In this document: positions 27,250 through 36,134 of the stretch, one piece after another
Layout: each line of letters begins with the position of its first letter
Numbering within the stretch: position 1 is the stretch's first letter
Source of the DNA: Tropicimonas marinistellae
Lineage (GTDB): Bacteria; Pseudomonadota; Alphaproteobacteria; Rhodobacterales; Rhodobacteraceae
Reading direction: 5' to 3'
Assembly: GCF_001509585.1 (NCBI RefSeq)
Contig: NZ_LNCI01000008.1
Coordinates: forward strand, 186,001-250,000
DNA length: 64,000 nt
Made by a program: the position numbers and the translations under genes
The notes under the pieces: generated by a model
What the model was told of the DNA's origin: nothing
What the model saw: only the letters and a program-made list of their open reading frames with translations
The model's database searches: none

Positions 27250-28118
27250 CGACGCAGACCGCCAACCCGCGTCTTGGCGTGCTGCTGATGGTGGTGACGA
27301 CCTTCGTCTTCGCCGTGCAGGACGGTATCTCGCGTCATCTGGCGGGAGAGTACAACGTCCTCATGGTGGTGATGATCCGCTACTGGTTCTTCGCGGCATT
27401 CGTTCTCACGGTCACGTCGCGGCGGGCCGGCAGTCTGCGGGCCGCGGCCGCCACACGGCAACCGCTGCTGCAGATCGGGCGCGGCGTCCTGCTGGCGCTG
27501 GAAATCGTCGTTACGGTGCAGGCGTTCGTATTGCTGGGTCTGGTTGAGGCGCACGCGATTTTTGCTTGCTATCCGCTGATCATCGCGGCGTTGTCGGGGC
27601 CGTTCCTGGGGGAGCGCGTCGGGTGGCGGCGATGGCTGGCCATCGCGGCGGGGTTCGTCGGCATTCTCGTCATTTTGCAGCCGGGACGCGCAGTGTTTTC
27701 CCCCAATGCCCTCTACGCCCTCGTGGCGGCGCTCATGTTCGCGCTCTACGGCCTTTTGACCCGTTTCGCGGCACGTCTGGACAAATCGGCGACAAGTTTC
27801 TTTTGGACGGGTGTCGCGGGGGCTGTCGTCATGACCATCGCGGGAGCCGCCCATTGGGAGCCGATGAGCGGTGCCGACTGGGGGTGGATGGCAACGCTGT
27901 GTCTGACCGGTGCGCTCGGACACTACATGCTCATTCGCTGCTACGAAGTTGCCGAGGCGAGTGCGGTGCAGCCCTTCGCGTACCTTCAGCTCGTCTTCGC
28001 GAGCACGATCGGCTTTGCCGTGTTTGGCGACCGTGTGGAACCGAATGTCGTCCTTGGAGCGGTGATTGTCATCGGTGCGGGGCTGTTTACGCTCTGGCGC
28101 GAGCGTGTGAAGCGCTGA
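27246..28118 (+). CDS. EamA/DMT-family transporter
   Basis: 290 residues with about ten hydrophobic segments in two EamA repeats (roughly 8-140 and 150-285), the standard drug/metabolite transporter layout. It is a cytoplasmic-membrane permease; the substrate is not predictable. Start from the ATG that overlaps the mnmD stop, so the two are translationally coupled, though no functional link to tRNA modification is apparent. It ends with a basic tail (WRERVKR). Confidence 0.9.
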   Translation: MTTQTANPRLGVLLMVVTTFVFAVQDGISRHLAGEYNVLMVVMIRYWFFAAFVLTVTSRRAGSLRAAAATRQPLLQIGRGVLLALEIVVTVQAFVLLGLVEAHAIFACYPLIIAALSGPFLGERVGWRRWLAIAAGFVGILVILQPGRAVFSPNALYALVAALMFALYGLLTRFAARLDKSATSFFWTGVAGAVVMTIAGAAHWEPMSGADWGWMATLCLTGALGHYMLIRCYEVAEASAVQPFAYLQLVFASTIGFAVFGDRVEPNVVLGAVIVIGAGLFTLWRERVKR

Positions 28119-28261
28119 CTGCGCTCGCGGCGTGCCGCACCAGACGATCCTTGTCAGTTCGGAAATGGCGCCGCCGGCGGTCTCCCGCCCCCGGGTCAGC
28201 GCCGCATGCGGCTTGACCGGTGTTGGGCCGGGCTGCGCCATGGGCGCAGATGCACTTGGGC

Positions 28262-28277
28262 GACCGTCGCGACGGTC
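28262..28277. terminator. 16-base perfect palindrome between convergent genes
   Basis: GACCGTCG and CGACGGTC abut without spacer, followed by a second overlapping palindrome CTCCGGAG (28277-28284). It lies between the convergent DMT transporter and slt genes and could act as a terminator or a binding site. There is no T-run. Confidence 0.35.
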
Positions 28278-28296
28278 TCCGGAGCTTTCGACGGGC

Positions 28297-30243
28297 TCAG
28301 CCCTTGCGGAGAAACTCTGTTATTTCCACCGGGCCGGGGTCTGTCTTGTTCGACAGCCGCGCGCGGTAAACGATGATGCTCTCTGCAACTCGCATCACGT
28401 AGTTTCTCGTCTCTCGGAACGGGATCATCTCAACCCAGTCGACCACGTCCACTTTCTCAGTGCGCGGATCGCCAAACCGCGCAACCCAATCCACGGATCT
28501 GCCCGGCCCTGCGTTATATCCGGCCGAAACCAGGACCGGCGCGTCGCCGAACACCTCCAGCAGTCCCGCCAAGTAGGCGGTTCCGAGGGTGACATTGTAA
28601 GCGGGATCCCGCGTCAGCCCGTCGCGGTCATACGGAACGCGCAATTCCGCCGACACATCACGGGCAGTGCCGGGCATGATCTGCATCAATCCGCGAGCGC
28701 CGGCCGGGCTCACGACGACCGGGTCGAATTCGCTTTCCCGGCGGGCGATGGCGAGCGCGAATTCGGTTGGCACTGGCAGCTCGTGTTGCAGCAATGGGCT
28801 GAGCGGGAAATAGGCGTCAGGAAGGATGACGCCGCTGCTTGCGGCGCGCTTGCCAACCATCAATGCGATATGGGTTTCACCCTTGTCTAGCAGGAGCCTT
28901 GCAAGTGCGCCGACGTCCTGCCGAGGCAGGCCCTCTGCGAGATGCGTGAAGAAGCGTTCGGCCAACACGGCATCACCGGCTTCCAAAAGCAGGAGCCCCG
29001 CCGTCAGCACCGAATTCTGGTGCAGATTGCTGGCCTCGATGTCCGGGAACTCTTCCCCGCCTGCGAGACCCGGATCAAGCGGCAGGCCGGCCGCTTCCGC
29101 CGCCAGAAGTCCATAGTAGCTCGTTTGATATTTCGCGCCCTCGGCGAAAGCAGCGGTGGCGCCCTCTGAGTTGCCGAGGTCGGCCAATGCCCGCCCGCGC
29201 CAGTATCCCGCACGTCCCAAGCTGATCGGGGTACGCACTGCGGCCGCAAACCGATCGAAATGCAGCAGGGCCAGTTCGGGGTCGTCGAGAAACCGCAACG
29301 CAATGAATCCCGCCAGCCACTCAAGATCGGCGAAATGGGATCCTTCCACGAGGAAGTGCTGGCTGGCCAGCGAATACGCTTCTGCCGGCTTTTTTTCCCG
29401 CAGGAGGCGCCGTGAATAGATCCGGCGCCAGTTCGCCCACTTCTCCGGGCGGCCAAGCGCGTCCGGTGTCGTTGATCGCGCCGCCATCAATGCGATGGCA
29501 TCCTCGCTGCGTCCTTTTCGGACGCGCCAGTTAAACCGCTCGTATGCGAGTCCCGCGTCCCCCGACAGCGCCTCGGGCACGGCTTCTATTCGTGAATCCA
29601 CGCCTGGGGCTTGTGCGGCGAGAGCCAGGCGCGCCTCCGCCAGTTTCTGCCAGCCTTCGGGCACGCGAGGCAACATCCGACGCGCGGCATTGATCTCGCC
29701 CTGCCACAACAGATCGTCGAGACGCGCGGTGTGGTGCTGTCGAAGCAAGTCCCGGAACAGACCAAGTAGCACGTCTTCCGTTTCGGGTGACAGCGTGCGT
29801 GTGCGCCAGGCCAAAACGGCAACCGCCTCGGCGTCTCCCTGATGACCCATGGCCAGATGCGCCTGCACCAACCTGACAACGCCGGTGCCTGTCTGCGGCA
29901 ATCTCTCCTCGAAATACGCAAGAACCTCCTTCGGTTCCGCGTCTTCCGGGATCGATCCCTCGCCACGGGTGTGCATCAGCGGCAGGCCCGGCCAATCCGG
30001 TCGCCTGGCAAGGAAATCGCGATACGCATCGAATGGTGCCTGTCCGCCCTGCCGCAATCGGTGCCATTCAACGAGATCACGCCCGATCTCGCCGGCCGGA
30101 CGGGCCGCCAGGGAAGCCCCACGCCAATTCTGCGCGGGTATCTGCGCGAGTGCTGCGGCCAGAGCTTCGCCCTGCGTCGATTGGGCCGCCGCGCCCTGCA
30201 GCGGAAGCCAGAGGGTCAGAAATGCGAGGAGGAGACGTCCCAA
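28297..30243 (-). CDS. slt: Soluble lytic murein transglycosylase
   Basis: 648 residues. Signal peptide of about 20 residues (ends GAAAQS), then a long alpha-helical superhelix of TPR-like repeats, then the C-terminal SLT lysozyme-like domain. The catalytic Glu is in IARRESEFDP; GLMQIMPGTA and AGYNAGPGR are the conserved substrate-cleft motifs. It cleaves glycan strands to 1,6-anhydro-muropeptides in the periplasm during wall turnover. It is divergent from dapA, with 187 bases between the starts. Confidence 0.94.
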   Translation of the reverse strand: MGRLLLAFLTLWLPLQGAAAQSTQGEALAAALAQIPAQNWRGASLAARPAGEIGRDLVEWHRLRQGGQAPFDAYRDFLARRPDWPGLPLMHTRGEGSIPEDAEPKEVLAYFEERLPQTGTGVVRLVQAHLAMGHQGDAEAVAVLAWRTRTLSPETEDVLLGLFRDLLRQHHTARLDDLLWQGEINAARRMLPRVPEGWQKLAEARLALAAQAPGVDSRIEAVPEALSGDAGLAYERFNWRVRKGRSEDAIALMAARSTTPDALGRPEKWANWRRIYSRRLLREKKPAEAYSLASQHFLVEGSHFADLEWLAGFIALRFLDDPELALLHFDRFAAAVRTPISLGRAGYWRGRALADLGNSEGATAAFAEGAKYQTSYYGLLAAEAAGLPLDPGLAGGEEFPDIEASNLHQNSVLTAGLLLLEAGDAVLAERFFTHLAEGLPRQDVGALARLLLDKGETHIALMVGKRAASSGVILPDAYFPLSPLLQHELPVPTEFALAIARRESEFDPVVVSPAGARGLMQIMPGTARDVSAELRVPYDRDGLTRDPAYNVTLGTAYLAGLLEVFGDAPVLVSAGYNAGPGRSVDWVARFGDPRTEKVDVVDWVEMIPFRETRNYVMRVAESIIVYRARLSNKTDPGPVEITEFLRKG

Positions 30244-30430
30244 GTGCGCGATCCGGGTTCGGGAAGGGTAAAGCGGGTCCGAAAGACCCTAGCCATCACA
30301 CCGGCGTGCGCAACTCACAAACTTGGCAAGTTCGACAGGTACCTATAGGGTCCGCCGCGTTTTGTACGAAGCGACTCGGCCATCCCGGCCGCCACGGACG
30401 CGCGGAATCGCGCGGGAAACGGAGGAAATC

Positions 30431-31306
30431 ATGTTCAAAGGCTCAATTCCCGCTCTGGTCACGCCGTTCAAGGACGAGAAACTGGACCTTGGCGCAATCG
30501 ATGCGCTGGTGGAATGGCAAATAGGGCAGGGCAGCAACGGATTCGTGCCCGTCGGAACAACCGGCGAGAGCCCGACGCTCAGTCACGCCGAGCACGGCGA
30601 GGTTGTGGCGCGCGTGGTCAAGGCGGCCGCTGGGCGGGTGCCGGTCATCGCTGGCGCGGGGTCGAACAACACTGCCGAAGGCGTCGAACTGATCCGGCAT
30701 GCCGAATCCGTCGGGGCCGATGCCGCTCTGGTTGTCACACCCTACTACAACAAGCCGACGCAAGAGGGGCTCTACGCGCATTTCAAGGCGATGCACGACG
30801 CCTGCGGTTTGCCGATCATCATCTACAATATTCCGGGCCGGTCGGTGATCGACATGTCCCCCGCCACGATGGGTCGCCTGGCAGAACTCCCGCGCATCGT
30901 CGGCGTGAAGGATGCGACCGGCGACGTCACGCGGGTGAGCAAGCAGCGGCAGACCTGCGGAGCGGATTTCGTCCAACTCTCCGGTGAGGATGCCTCGGCG
31001 CTTGGTTTCAATGCCCACGGCGGTCAGGGATGTATCTCGGTCACTGCGAATGTTGCGCCGAAGCTATGCGCCGAATTCCAGGCCGCGACTCTCGCTGGTG
31101 ACTACGCCACGGCGCTCGAATACCAGGATCGCTTGATGCCGCTGCACACCGCGGTGTTCCTGGAGCCGGGTCTTGCCGGCGCCAAGTATGGGCTGTCGCT
31201 GCTCGGCAAGTGCTCCGAAGAGGTTCGGTTGCCGTTGGTCGGCCTGTCGGAAGCCACCAAGACCGCCATCAATGACGCCATGGTCTTTGCGGGTCTGATC
31301 GACTGA
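30431..31306 (+). CDS. dapA: 4-hydroxy-tetrahydrodipicolinate synthase
   Basis: 291 residues from the ATG at 30431 after GGAGG. TIM-barrel aldolase that condenses pyruvate and aspartate semialdehyde, the first committed step to lysine and diaminopimelate. The Schiff-base Lys160 lies in VGVKDATGD, Tyr132 in IIYNIPGRS, and GTTGESPTL is the substrate loop. Length and motifs match the family throughout. A strong hairpin terminator follows. DAP supply fits with the neighbouring wall gene slt, but they are divergent. Confidence 0.97.
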   Translation: MFKGSIPALVTPFKDEKLDLGAIDALVEWQIGQGSNGFVPVGTTGESPTLSHAEHGEVVARVVKAAAGRVPVIAGAGSNNTAEGVELIRHAESVGADAALVVTPYYNKPTQEGLYAHFKAMHDACGLPIIIYNIPGRSVIDMSPATMGRLAELPRIVGVKDATGDVTRVSKQRQTCGADFVQLSGEDASALGFNAHGGQGCISVTANVAPKLCAEFQAATLAGDYATALEYQDRLMPLHTAVFLEPGLAGAKYGLSLLGKCSEEVRLPLVGLSEATKTAINDAMVFAGLID

Positions 31307-31326
31307 ATCGCCGCAGAGCTACTGCA

Positions 31327-31354
31327 CGCGCCGTGAAAGGTATTTCGCGGCGCG
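31327..31354 (+). terminator. dapA terminator hairpin
   Basis: CGCGCCGTGAAA (31327-31338) pairs with TTTCGCGGCGCG (31343-31354) over 12 positions with a single T-G wobble and a GGTA loop. It lies 20 bases after the dapA stop. The downstream run is mixed CT rather than a clean T tract. Confidence 0.65.
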
Positions 31355-31378
31355 CGTTCCCTTTCAAGGAGACGGTCG

Positions 31379-31768
31379 ATGGAGGTTGTAGCCGGGGGGG
31401 GCCTCTGCGGTGATATCCGGTTTGAAGCGTTGGGGCAGCCGCTTCGCGTCGGTATCTACCACTGTCTCGAATGCCGCAAACACCACGGTGCAGTGATTTA
31501 TGCGGCAGCGGTGTTCCGGGCTGTGAATGTCACGGTCCGGGGTGAAACCCGGAGCTTCAACGGCCGGCATTTCTGCCCACGGTGCGGTTCATCCGTCTTT
31601 GCGCGGAGTGGCGAAGACATCGAAGTTCACCTAGGCAGCTTTGACGAAACCGACCGGTTCATACCGACCTACGAGCTTTGGGCGACCCGCCGCGAAAGCT
31701 GGTTGCCCGCGTTCCCCGTCCGCTCCTACGAGAGGGATCGCGACGAGAATCGTCCGTCCGAGACGTAA
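31379..31768 (+). CDS. GFA-family zinc-binding protein
   Basis: 129 residues starting at an ATG with AAGGAG eight bases upstream. Glutathione-dependent formaldehyde-activating (GFA/CENP-V) fold: LCGDIRFE, YHCLECRKHHG and FCPRCGSSVF give the Cys sets that hold zinc. Many members are annotated as aldehyde-activating enzymes, but most have no proven activity. One Cys-poor feature: the first motif has a single Cys (GGGLCGD). It stands alone between dapA and smpB. Confidence 0.88.
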   Translation: MEVVAGGGLCGDIRFEALGQPLRVGIYHCLECRKHHGAVIYAAAVFRAVNVTVRGETRSFNGRHFCPRCGSSVFARSGEDIEVHLGSFDETDRFIPTYELWATRRESWLPAFPVRSYERDRDENRPSET

Positions 31769-31873
31769 CCGGCGGTACGGGACCGCCAGGATTCCTGTTG
31801 TTTTGCGTCGTCACGGTCGACCGGGTTCAATCGCGCTTGGAACTTGCCCGGCGAACGCCTATATCCGGCGCCG

Positions 31874-32347
31874 ATGGCCAAACCGAAGGACAATCCGAAC
31901 TACAAGGTGATCGCCGAGAACAGGCGGGCACGCTACGACTACGCGATCGAGGACGATCTTGAGTGCGGTATCGCGCTGACGGGATCCGAGGTGAAGAGCC
32001 TGCGCACCGTATCGGCCAATATCGCGGAGAGCTATGCGGCCGTCGAGGAAGGCGAATTGTGGTTGGTCAACAGCTACATCGCGCCTTACGAGCGCGCCAT
32101 GTTCGGTCACGAAGAGCGCCGTCGGCGCAAGCTACTCGTTTCGCGCAAGGAACTCTCCCGGTTGTGGAACGAAACGCAGCGGAAAGGCATGACCCTTGTT
32201 CCACTGGTGCTCTATTTCAACCACAAGGGCATCGCGAAGCTGAAGATCGGTATCGCCAAGGGCAAGAAGACGCAGGACAAACGCGCGACAGAGGCAAAGC
32301 GGGACTGGAACCGTCAGAAGCAGAGGTTGTTGCGGCACGGCGAATGA
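31874..32347 (+). CDS. smpB: SsrA-binding protein
   Basis: 157 residues from the ATG at 31874. It binds tmRNA and guides it to stalled ribosomes for trans-translation. Family motifs are [22 protein letters not shown]-like in the N-terminal barrel (given here in part), [15 protein letters not shown] and the C-terminal basic tail KGKKTQDKR...DWNRQK that folds on the ribosome. The tmRNA gene itself is not in the window. Length is normal. Confidence 0.96.
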   Translation: MAKPKDNPNYKVIAENRRARYDYAIEDDLECGIALTGSEVKSLRTVSANIAESYAAVEEGELWLVNSYIAPYERAMFGHEERRRRKLLVSRKELSRLWNETQRKGMTLVPLVLYFNHKGIAKLKIGIAKGKKTQDKRATEAKRDWNRQKQRLLRHGE

Positions 32348-32492
32348 CGCCGTTGCGCAGTACCAGCTTTCTGCGTGCACTGGATTGGCCAAACATCGTT
32401 GGGAGTTGTGGGATTTTTGCGCTAGGATCGGATTGTACCGATCCCATAAATTCGTGCGTTCTTCACAAAAATCCTTTCGGAAGTGGACTCCC

Positions 32493-32783
32493 ATGGAACT
32501 CCTTATCTCTCTGCTTTCCGGTGCGGCCGGTGGCAATATCGCAGGCGCTCTGCTCAAGAACCAAAGCCTCGGAACCCTCGGCAATTCGATCGCCGGTATA
32601 CTCGGCGGTGGAATCGGTGGTCAGATCCTGTCCATGCTCGGCGCCACGGGGGCCGCGGCAGACGCGGCCGGTGGTGGTCTCGACCTCGGCAGCATCCTCG
32701 GCTCGGTGGCCTCGGGTGGGGTCGGTGGTGGCGTGCTCATGGTAATTGTCGGCATCATCAAGCAGATGATGGCCAAGTCGTAG
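32493..32783 (+). CDS. Small hydrophobic glycine-zipper protein, unknown function
   Basis: 96 residues from the ATG at 32493, with GGAAGTGGA seven bases upstream. Nearly the whole protein is small and hydrophobic residues: repeated GxxxG-like spacing (LLSGAAGGNIAGALL, GILGGGIGGQIL, GGVGGGVLMVIVGII) and a short KQMMAKS tail. The C-terminal third could span a membrane. I do not recognise a family. It could be a conserved alphaproteobacterial membrane or pore-like peptide; nothing around it points to toxin immunity or phage origin. Confidence 0.6.
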   Translation: MELLISLLSGAAGGNIAGALLKNQSLGTLGNSIAGILGGGIGGQILSMLGATGAAADAAGGGLDLGSILGSVASGGVGGGVLMVIVGIIKQMMAKS

Positions 32784-32901
32784 CAACACGCGTGTGGCCG
32801 GCCCTGCAAAACTGGCATGGCCGGGCCGCCCCGGGTTTGGCTTGCGTCCCGGCGCTGCCGAAGGTAGCCCTTTCTGACGACATGCGCGTATGGAGGGGCG
32901 G

Positions 32902-33753
32902 ATGTACAAGGACGATCCCAGGACGCTCGTCAGCACCGCGTGGCTGGCAGCACATCTGAACGATCCGGATCTCAGGGTTCTGGACGCATCCTGGTACCTG
33001 TCCGCCATGAACCGGGATGCGCGAGCGGAGTACGAGGCGAGCCACATCCCCGGCGCCCGTTTCTTCGATATCGACGAGATCAGCGACAACAGGTCGGAAC
33101 TTCCGCATATGGTTCCACCGGCGGAAAAGTTCATCAGCCGGATGCGAAAGCTCGGCGTTGGCGATGGGCACCAGGTTGTCGTTTATGACGGGTTGGGCCT
33201 TTTTTCGGCGGCTCGTGTGTGGTGGCTTTTCCGCCTGATGGGGCATTCCGACATTGCGGTGCTCGATGGTGGATTCCCGAAATGGTCGGCCGAAGGGCGA
33301 CCGGTTGAGGATGTGCCGCCAGTCATTCGAGACAGGCACATTACGGTCCGGCGACAAGCGCATATGGTTAAGGACGTCACGCAGGTTGCCCGGGCCGTCA
33401 AGCTCCGGGACTGGCAGATCGTCGACGCCCGCAGCCCCGAGCGTTTCCGAGGAGAGGAGCCGGAGCCGCGTCCTGGCCTGCGGTCAGGGCATATCCCGGG
33501 ATCTTTCAACGTTTATTGGGCCGACCTTGTGAACGACGACGGTACGGTAAGGCCGCCGGCGGAGCTGCGTCAGCTGTTCACGGCGGCCGGCATGGACATT
33601 GAGCGCCCGGTGATAACGACCTGTGGTTCCGGCGTGACGGCCGCGGCGCTCAGCCTCGCGCTCGCCCTGTTGGGGAATTCGCAAACGGCGGTCTACGACG
33701 GATCGTGGTCGGAGTGGGGCATGTATCCCGATCTGAAAGTGGAAACCGGATGA
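32902..33753 (+). CDS. sseA: 3-mercaptopyruvate sulfurtransferase
   Basis: 283 residues from the ATG at 32902, with GGAGG five bases upstream (an in-frame ATG at 32890 is less well placed). Two rhodanese domains: residues about 5-130 inactive, about 155-280 active with Cys241 in TTCGSGVTA, the loop typical of mercaptopyruvate rather than thiosulfate sulfurtransferases. It moves sulfur from 3-mercaptopyruvate to thiol acceptors or cyanide. Its stop overlaps the next GNAT gene (ATGA), and an aminotransferase follows. Confidence 0.93.
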   Translation: MYKDDPRTLVSTAWLAAHLNDPDLRVLDASWYLSAMNRDARAEYEASHIPGARFFDIDEISDNRSELPHMVPPAEKFISRMRKLGVGDGHQVVVYDGLGLFSAARVWWLFRLMGHSDIAVLDGGFPKWSAEGRPVEDVPPVIRDRHITVRRQAHMVKDVTQVARAVKLRDWQIVDARSPERFRGEEPEPRPGLRSGHIPGSFNVYWADLVNDDGTVRPPAELRQLFTAAGMDIERPVITTCGSGVTAAALSLALALLGNSQTAVYDGSWSEWGMYPDLKVETG

Positions 33754-34316
33754 GCGTGACACCGGCCGGAACGGAGCTTCGATATACGGTCACGTGGCTG
33801 GAGATGGCAGAGCCGCCGACCTACGCTTGGCCGGTCCAGCCCGCGGGCGCACCGGCCTCCCTGCTCAAGGCGGAAGAACCTCCTGTCTGGTTCTTTCTCG
33901 GTCTCTACGATGCGGTCGGTCGAGATTACGCTTGGGAGGACATGCATGATCGCAGCGAGGACGACCTCGCGCGCTGGCTGTCGCACCCGGATACGGCACT
34001 CTACACGCTCATGCACAAGGGATGGCCGCACGGGTTCTTCATGCTCGATCATCGCAAGCCCGATGTTTGCGATTTGGCCTATTTCGGGCTCGTTCCGCAG
34101 GCGATTGGCCGTGGTCTGGGCCGGTTTTTGCTGCAGAGTGCGGTTCTCACGGGGTGGTCCCGAGAGGGCGTCAGCAAGATGACGCTGAATACCAACACGC
34201 TCGATCACCCCCGTGCGCTCGGCCTCTACCAGCGCTGCGGATTCGTGCCGGTGCGCCGAAGCGATCACTCGCGGGTACTGAAACGTCCGCTCGACAGCAG
34301 TCGCGTCCCCACCTGA
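33750..34316 (+). CDS. GNAT-family N-acetyltransferase
   Basis: 188 residues, ATG overlapping the sseA stop. The acetyl-CoA-binding segment is LVPQAIGRGLGRFLLQ (the Q/RxxGxG/A loop), followed by HPRALGLYQRCGFVPVRR, the usual last strand-helix of the fold. The first half (WPVQPAGAPAS) is not informative. The acceptor substrate is unknown. Sandwiched between sseA and an aminotransferase, it is likely in the same transcript. Confidence 0.87.
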   Translation: MSVTPAGTELRYTVTWLEMAEPPTYAWPVQPAGAPASLLKAEEPPVWFFLGLYDAVGRDYAWEDMHDRSEDDLARWLSHPDTALYTLMHKGWPHGFFMLDHRKPDVCDLAYFGLVPQAIGRGLGRFLLQSAVLTGWSREGVSKMTLNTNTLDHPRALGLYQRCGFVPVRRSDHSRVLKRPLDSSRVPT

Positions 34317-34324
34317 GCCCGGAC

Positions 34325-35509
34325 ATGTTCGAGAACCACGTCGCGCCGCCACCTGACCCGATCCTGCGGGTAATGAAGGAGTTCGCTGACGATCCGCGCC
34401 CGGAGAAGATCGACCTCGGTGTTGGCGTCTATCGGACTCCTGACGGACGAACGCCGGTCATGCGCGCGGTCAAACTTGCGGAACGACGGTTGCTGGAGAG
34501 CCAGACGAGCAAAGGCTACGTGGCGCTGGCGGGTGACTCAGGGTTTCACGACGCGCTGCGCAACCTGGTTCTGGGGGATTGTGTGCACGCCAGTCGGATC
34601 GCGGCGCTCGCCACGCCGGGCGGAACGGGTGCCGTCCGCCACGCATTCGAATTGGTGCGCAGCATTCGCCCGGAAGCCAGGGTCTGGGTTCCCGACCCCA
34701 CGTGGCCCAACCACGAGGCAATTCTCGAAACGTTGGGGATGCCCTGGCGGCGGTACAAGTACTATCGGCCTGAAACGGGCGCGCTCGACCGGAGCGGCTT
34801 GCTATCGGATCTTGCCACGGTTCGCGAGGGCGATATCGTTCTGCTCCACGGATGCTGTCATAATCCAACGGGTGCCGATCTGGTCCTGCCTGCGTGGGAA
34901 GATATTGCGTCGGTGCTGGCCAGCCGAGGCGCCGTTGCGATGGTCGACCTCGCCTACCAGGGTTTCGGCGAGGGTCTGACGGAGGACGTTGCCGGCCTGC
35001 GTCTGCTCTGCCGGCAGGTTCCGGAAGTCCTGATCACGGTTTCCGCGTCGAAGAATTTCGGCCTCTACCGGGATCGCGTGGGGCTGTTGCTTGTGCAATG
35101 TACGACGCCTGAGGCCGCTGAAGCGGTGCAAGGGAGCCTCGCGTGGCTCAATCGCCAGTCCTACGCCTTTCCTCCGGACCACGGTGCGCGGGTGGTCACC
35201 GAGATCCTGTCGGATCCGGACCTTCGCGCGGTCTGGGAGGGGGAGTTGACGGAAATGCGCACCGGCGTCATCGGGTTGCGCCGTGCGCTGGCCGATGCTT
35301 TGGCTGACGATTTCGGCTCCGACCGGTTTGGCTGGCTGCGTGCCCAAAATGGCCTGTTCTCCCGACTGCCGGCGACATCCGAGCACGTGGCCGCCCTTCG
35401 ACGCGACCATGCGCTCTACGTGGTTGGAGACGGACGCATCAACGTAGCGGGGTTGACGCCGGACACGATCGTACCGGTCGCGCGGGCGATCGCGTCAGTT
35501 CTGGGCTGA
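34325..35509 (+). CDS. Aromatic/aspartate aminotransferase (class I, PLP)
   Basis: 394 residues from the ATG at 34325, eight bases after the GNAT stop. TyrB/AspC subgroup I: the opening FENHVAPPPDPI, LGVGVYRTPDGRTP, HGCCHNPTGAD and SASKNFGLYRDRVG with PLP Lys243, and Arg near the end in the carboxylate pocket. It exchanges amino groups of aromatic amino acids or aspartate with 2-oxoglutarate. Such enzymes can also transaminate cysteine to 3-mercaptopyruvate, the substrate of the upstream sseA, which makes the cluster metabolically sensible. That link is inference. Confidence 0.92.
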   Translation: MFENHVAPPPDPILRVMKEFADDPRPEKIDLGVGVYRTPDGRTPVMRAVKLAERRLLESQTSKGYVALAGDSGFHDALRNLVLGDCVHASRIAALATPGGTGAVRHAFELVRSIRPEARVWVPDPTWPNHEAILETLGMPWRRYKYYRPETGALDRSGLLSDLATVREGDIVLLHGCCHNPTGADLVLPAWEDIASVLASRGAVAMVDLAYQGFGEGLTEDVAGLRLLCRQVPEVLITVSASKNFGLYRDRVGLLLVQCTTPEAAEAVQGSLAWLNRQSYAFPPDHGARVVTEILSDPDLRAVWEGELTEMRTGVIGLRRALADALADDFGSDRFGWLRAQNGLFSRLPATSEHVAALRRDHALYVVGDGRINVAGLTPDTIVPVARAIASVLG

Positions 35510-35672
35510 TCGCAGCGGATTGCGTTTCTTCCAATCGTGTCGCGAATTCCAATGGCACCACGCGCCGTGGCCGAAAAGGAATATTTGCCGCATACCTTAT
35601 GGATTGACCGGCAACGCGGCGTGACGCAACCCTCAATCGGCAATGCCTCCCAAACCCAACTGGAGATATCCG

Positions 35673-36059
35673 ATGGACATCGAAACGACTCCGACTGGCG
35701 ACTTGGAGACCTGGACGGTCGAGGAAGTGGCCAAGGCGTTCCGCGCTGGAGAAATCGTCCTGATCGACGTGCGTACGATTCAGGAATACGCCTTCGAGCA
35801 TATTCGTGGCGAACTGCTATTGCCGCTTCCCTTCCTGGAACCTGAGCGGTTGCCGTCTCAGGACGGCAAGAGGATCGTGTTCCACTGCGGGTCCGGTGTC
35901 CGTTCCGAGAAGGTCGCGCGAATGGCACTGGCTGCGGGAATCACGCCAGTGGCGCACATGCAGGGCGGTTTTGCGGCGTGGAAACAGGCGAACGAAGCCT
36001 ACATGGGCACTGACATAGCCACCGGGAATTCGGTGCGCGTACCTGGAAAGGACGGCTGA
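35673..36059 (+). CDS. Single-domain rhodanese
   Basis: 128 residues from the ATG at 35673 with GGAG eight bases upstream. Rhodanese fold with LIDVRTIQEYAFEHIRGE and the active loop HCGSGVRSEK, where the Cys carries the persulfide, then GGFAAWKQA. It probably transfers sulfane sulfur or detoxifies thiols in the cytoplasm. The gene is separate from the upstream aminotransferase by 163 bases, and a terminator shared with the convergent amtB follows. Confidence 0.9.
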   Translation: MDIETTPTGDLETWTVEEVAKAFRAGEIVLIDVRTIQEYAFEHIRGELLLPLPFLEPERLPSQDGKRIVFHCGSGVRSEKVARMALAAGITPVAHMQGGFAAWKQANEAYMGTDIATGNSVRVPGKDG

Positions 36060-36087
36060 CTACCACAGCATCATGCAGAATAGAAAA

Positions 36088-36114
36088 GGCCCCGGGCGCG
36101 ATGCGTCCGGGGCC
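36088..36114 (-). terminator. Intrinsic terminator of amtB, also facing the rhodanese gene
   Basis: GGCCCCGG (36088-36095) pairs with CCGGGGCC (36107-36114) around an 11-base loop. On the leftward strand the stem is followed by TTTTCTATTC, a classic intrinsic terminator 21 bases after the amtB stop. Confidence 0.85.
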
Positions 36115-36134
36115 GAGGCTGACAGGAAGGAGGA

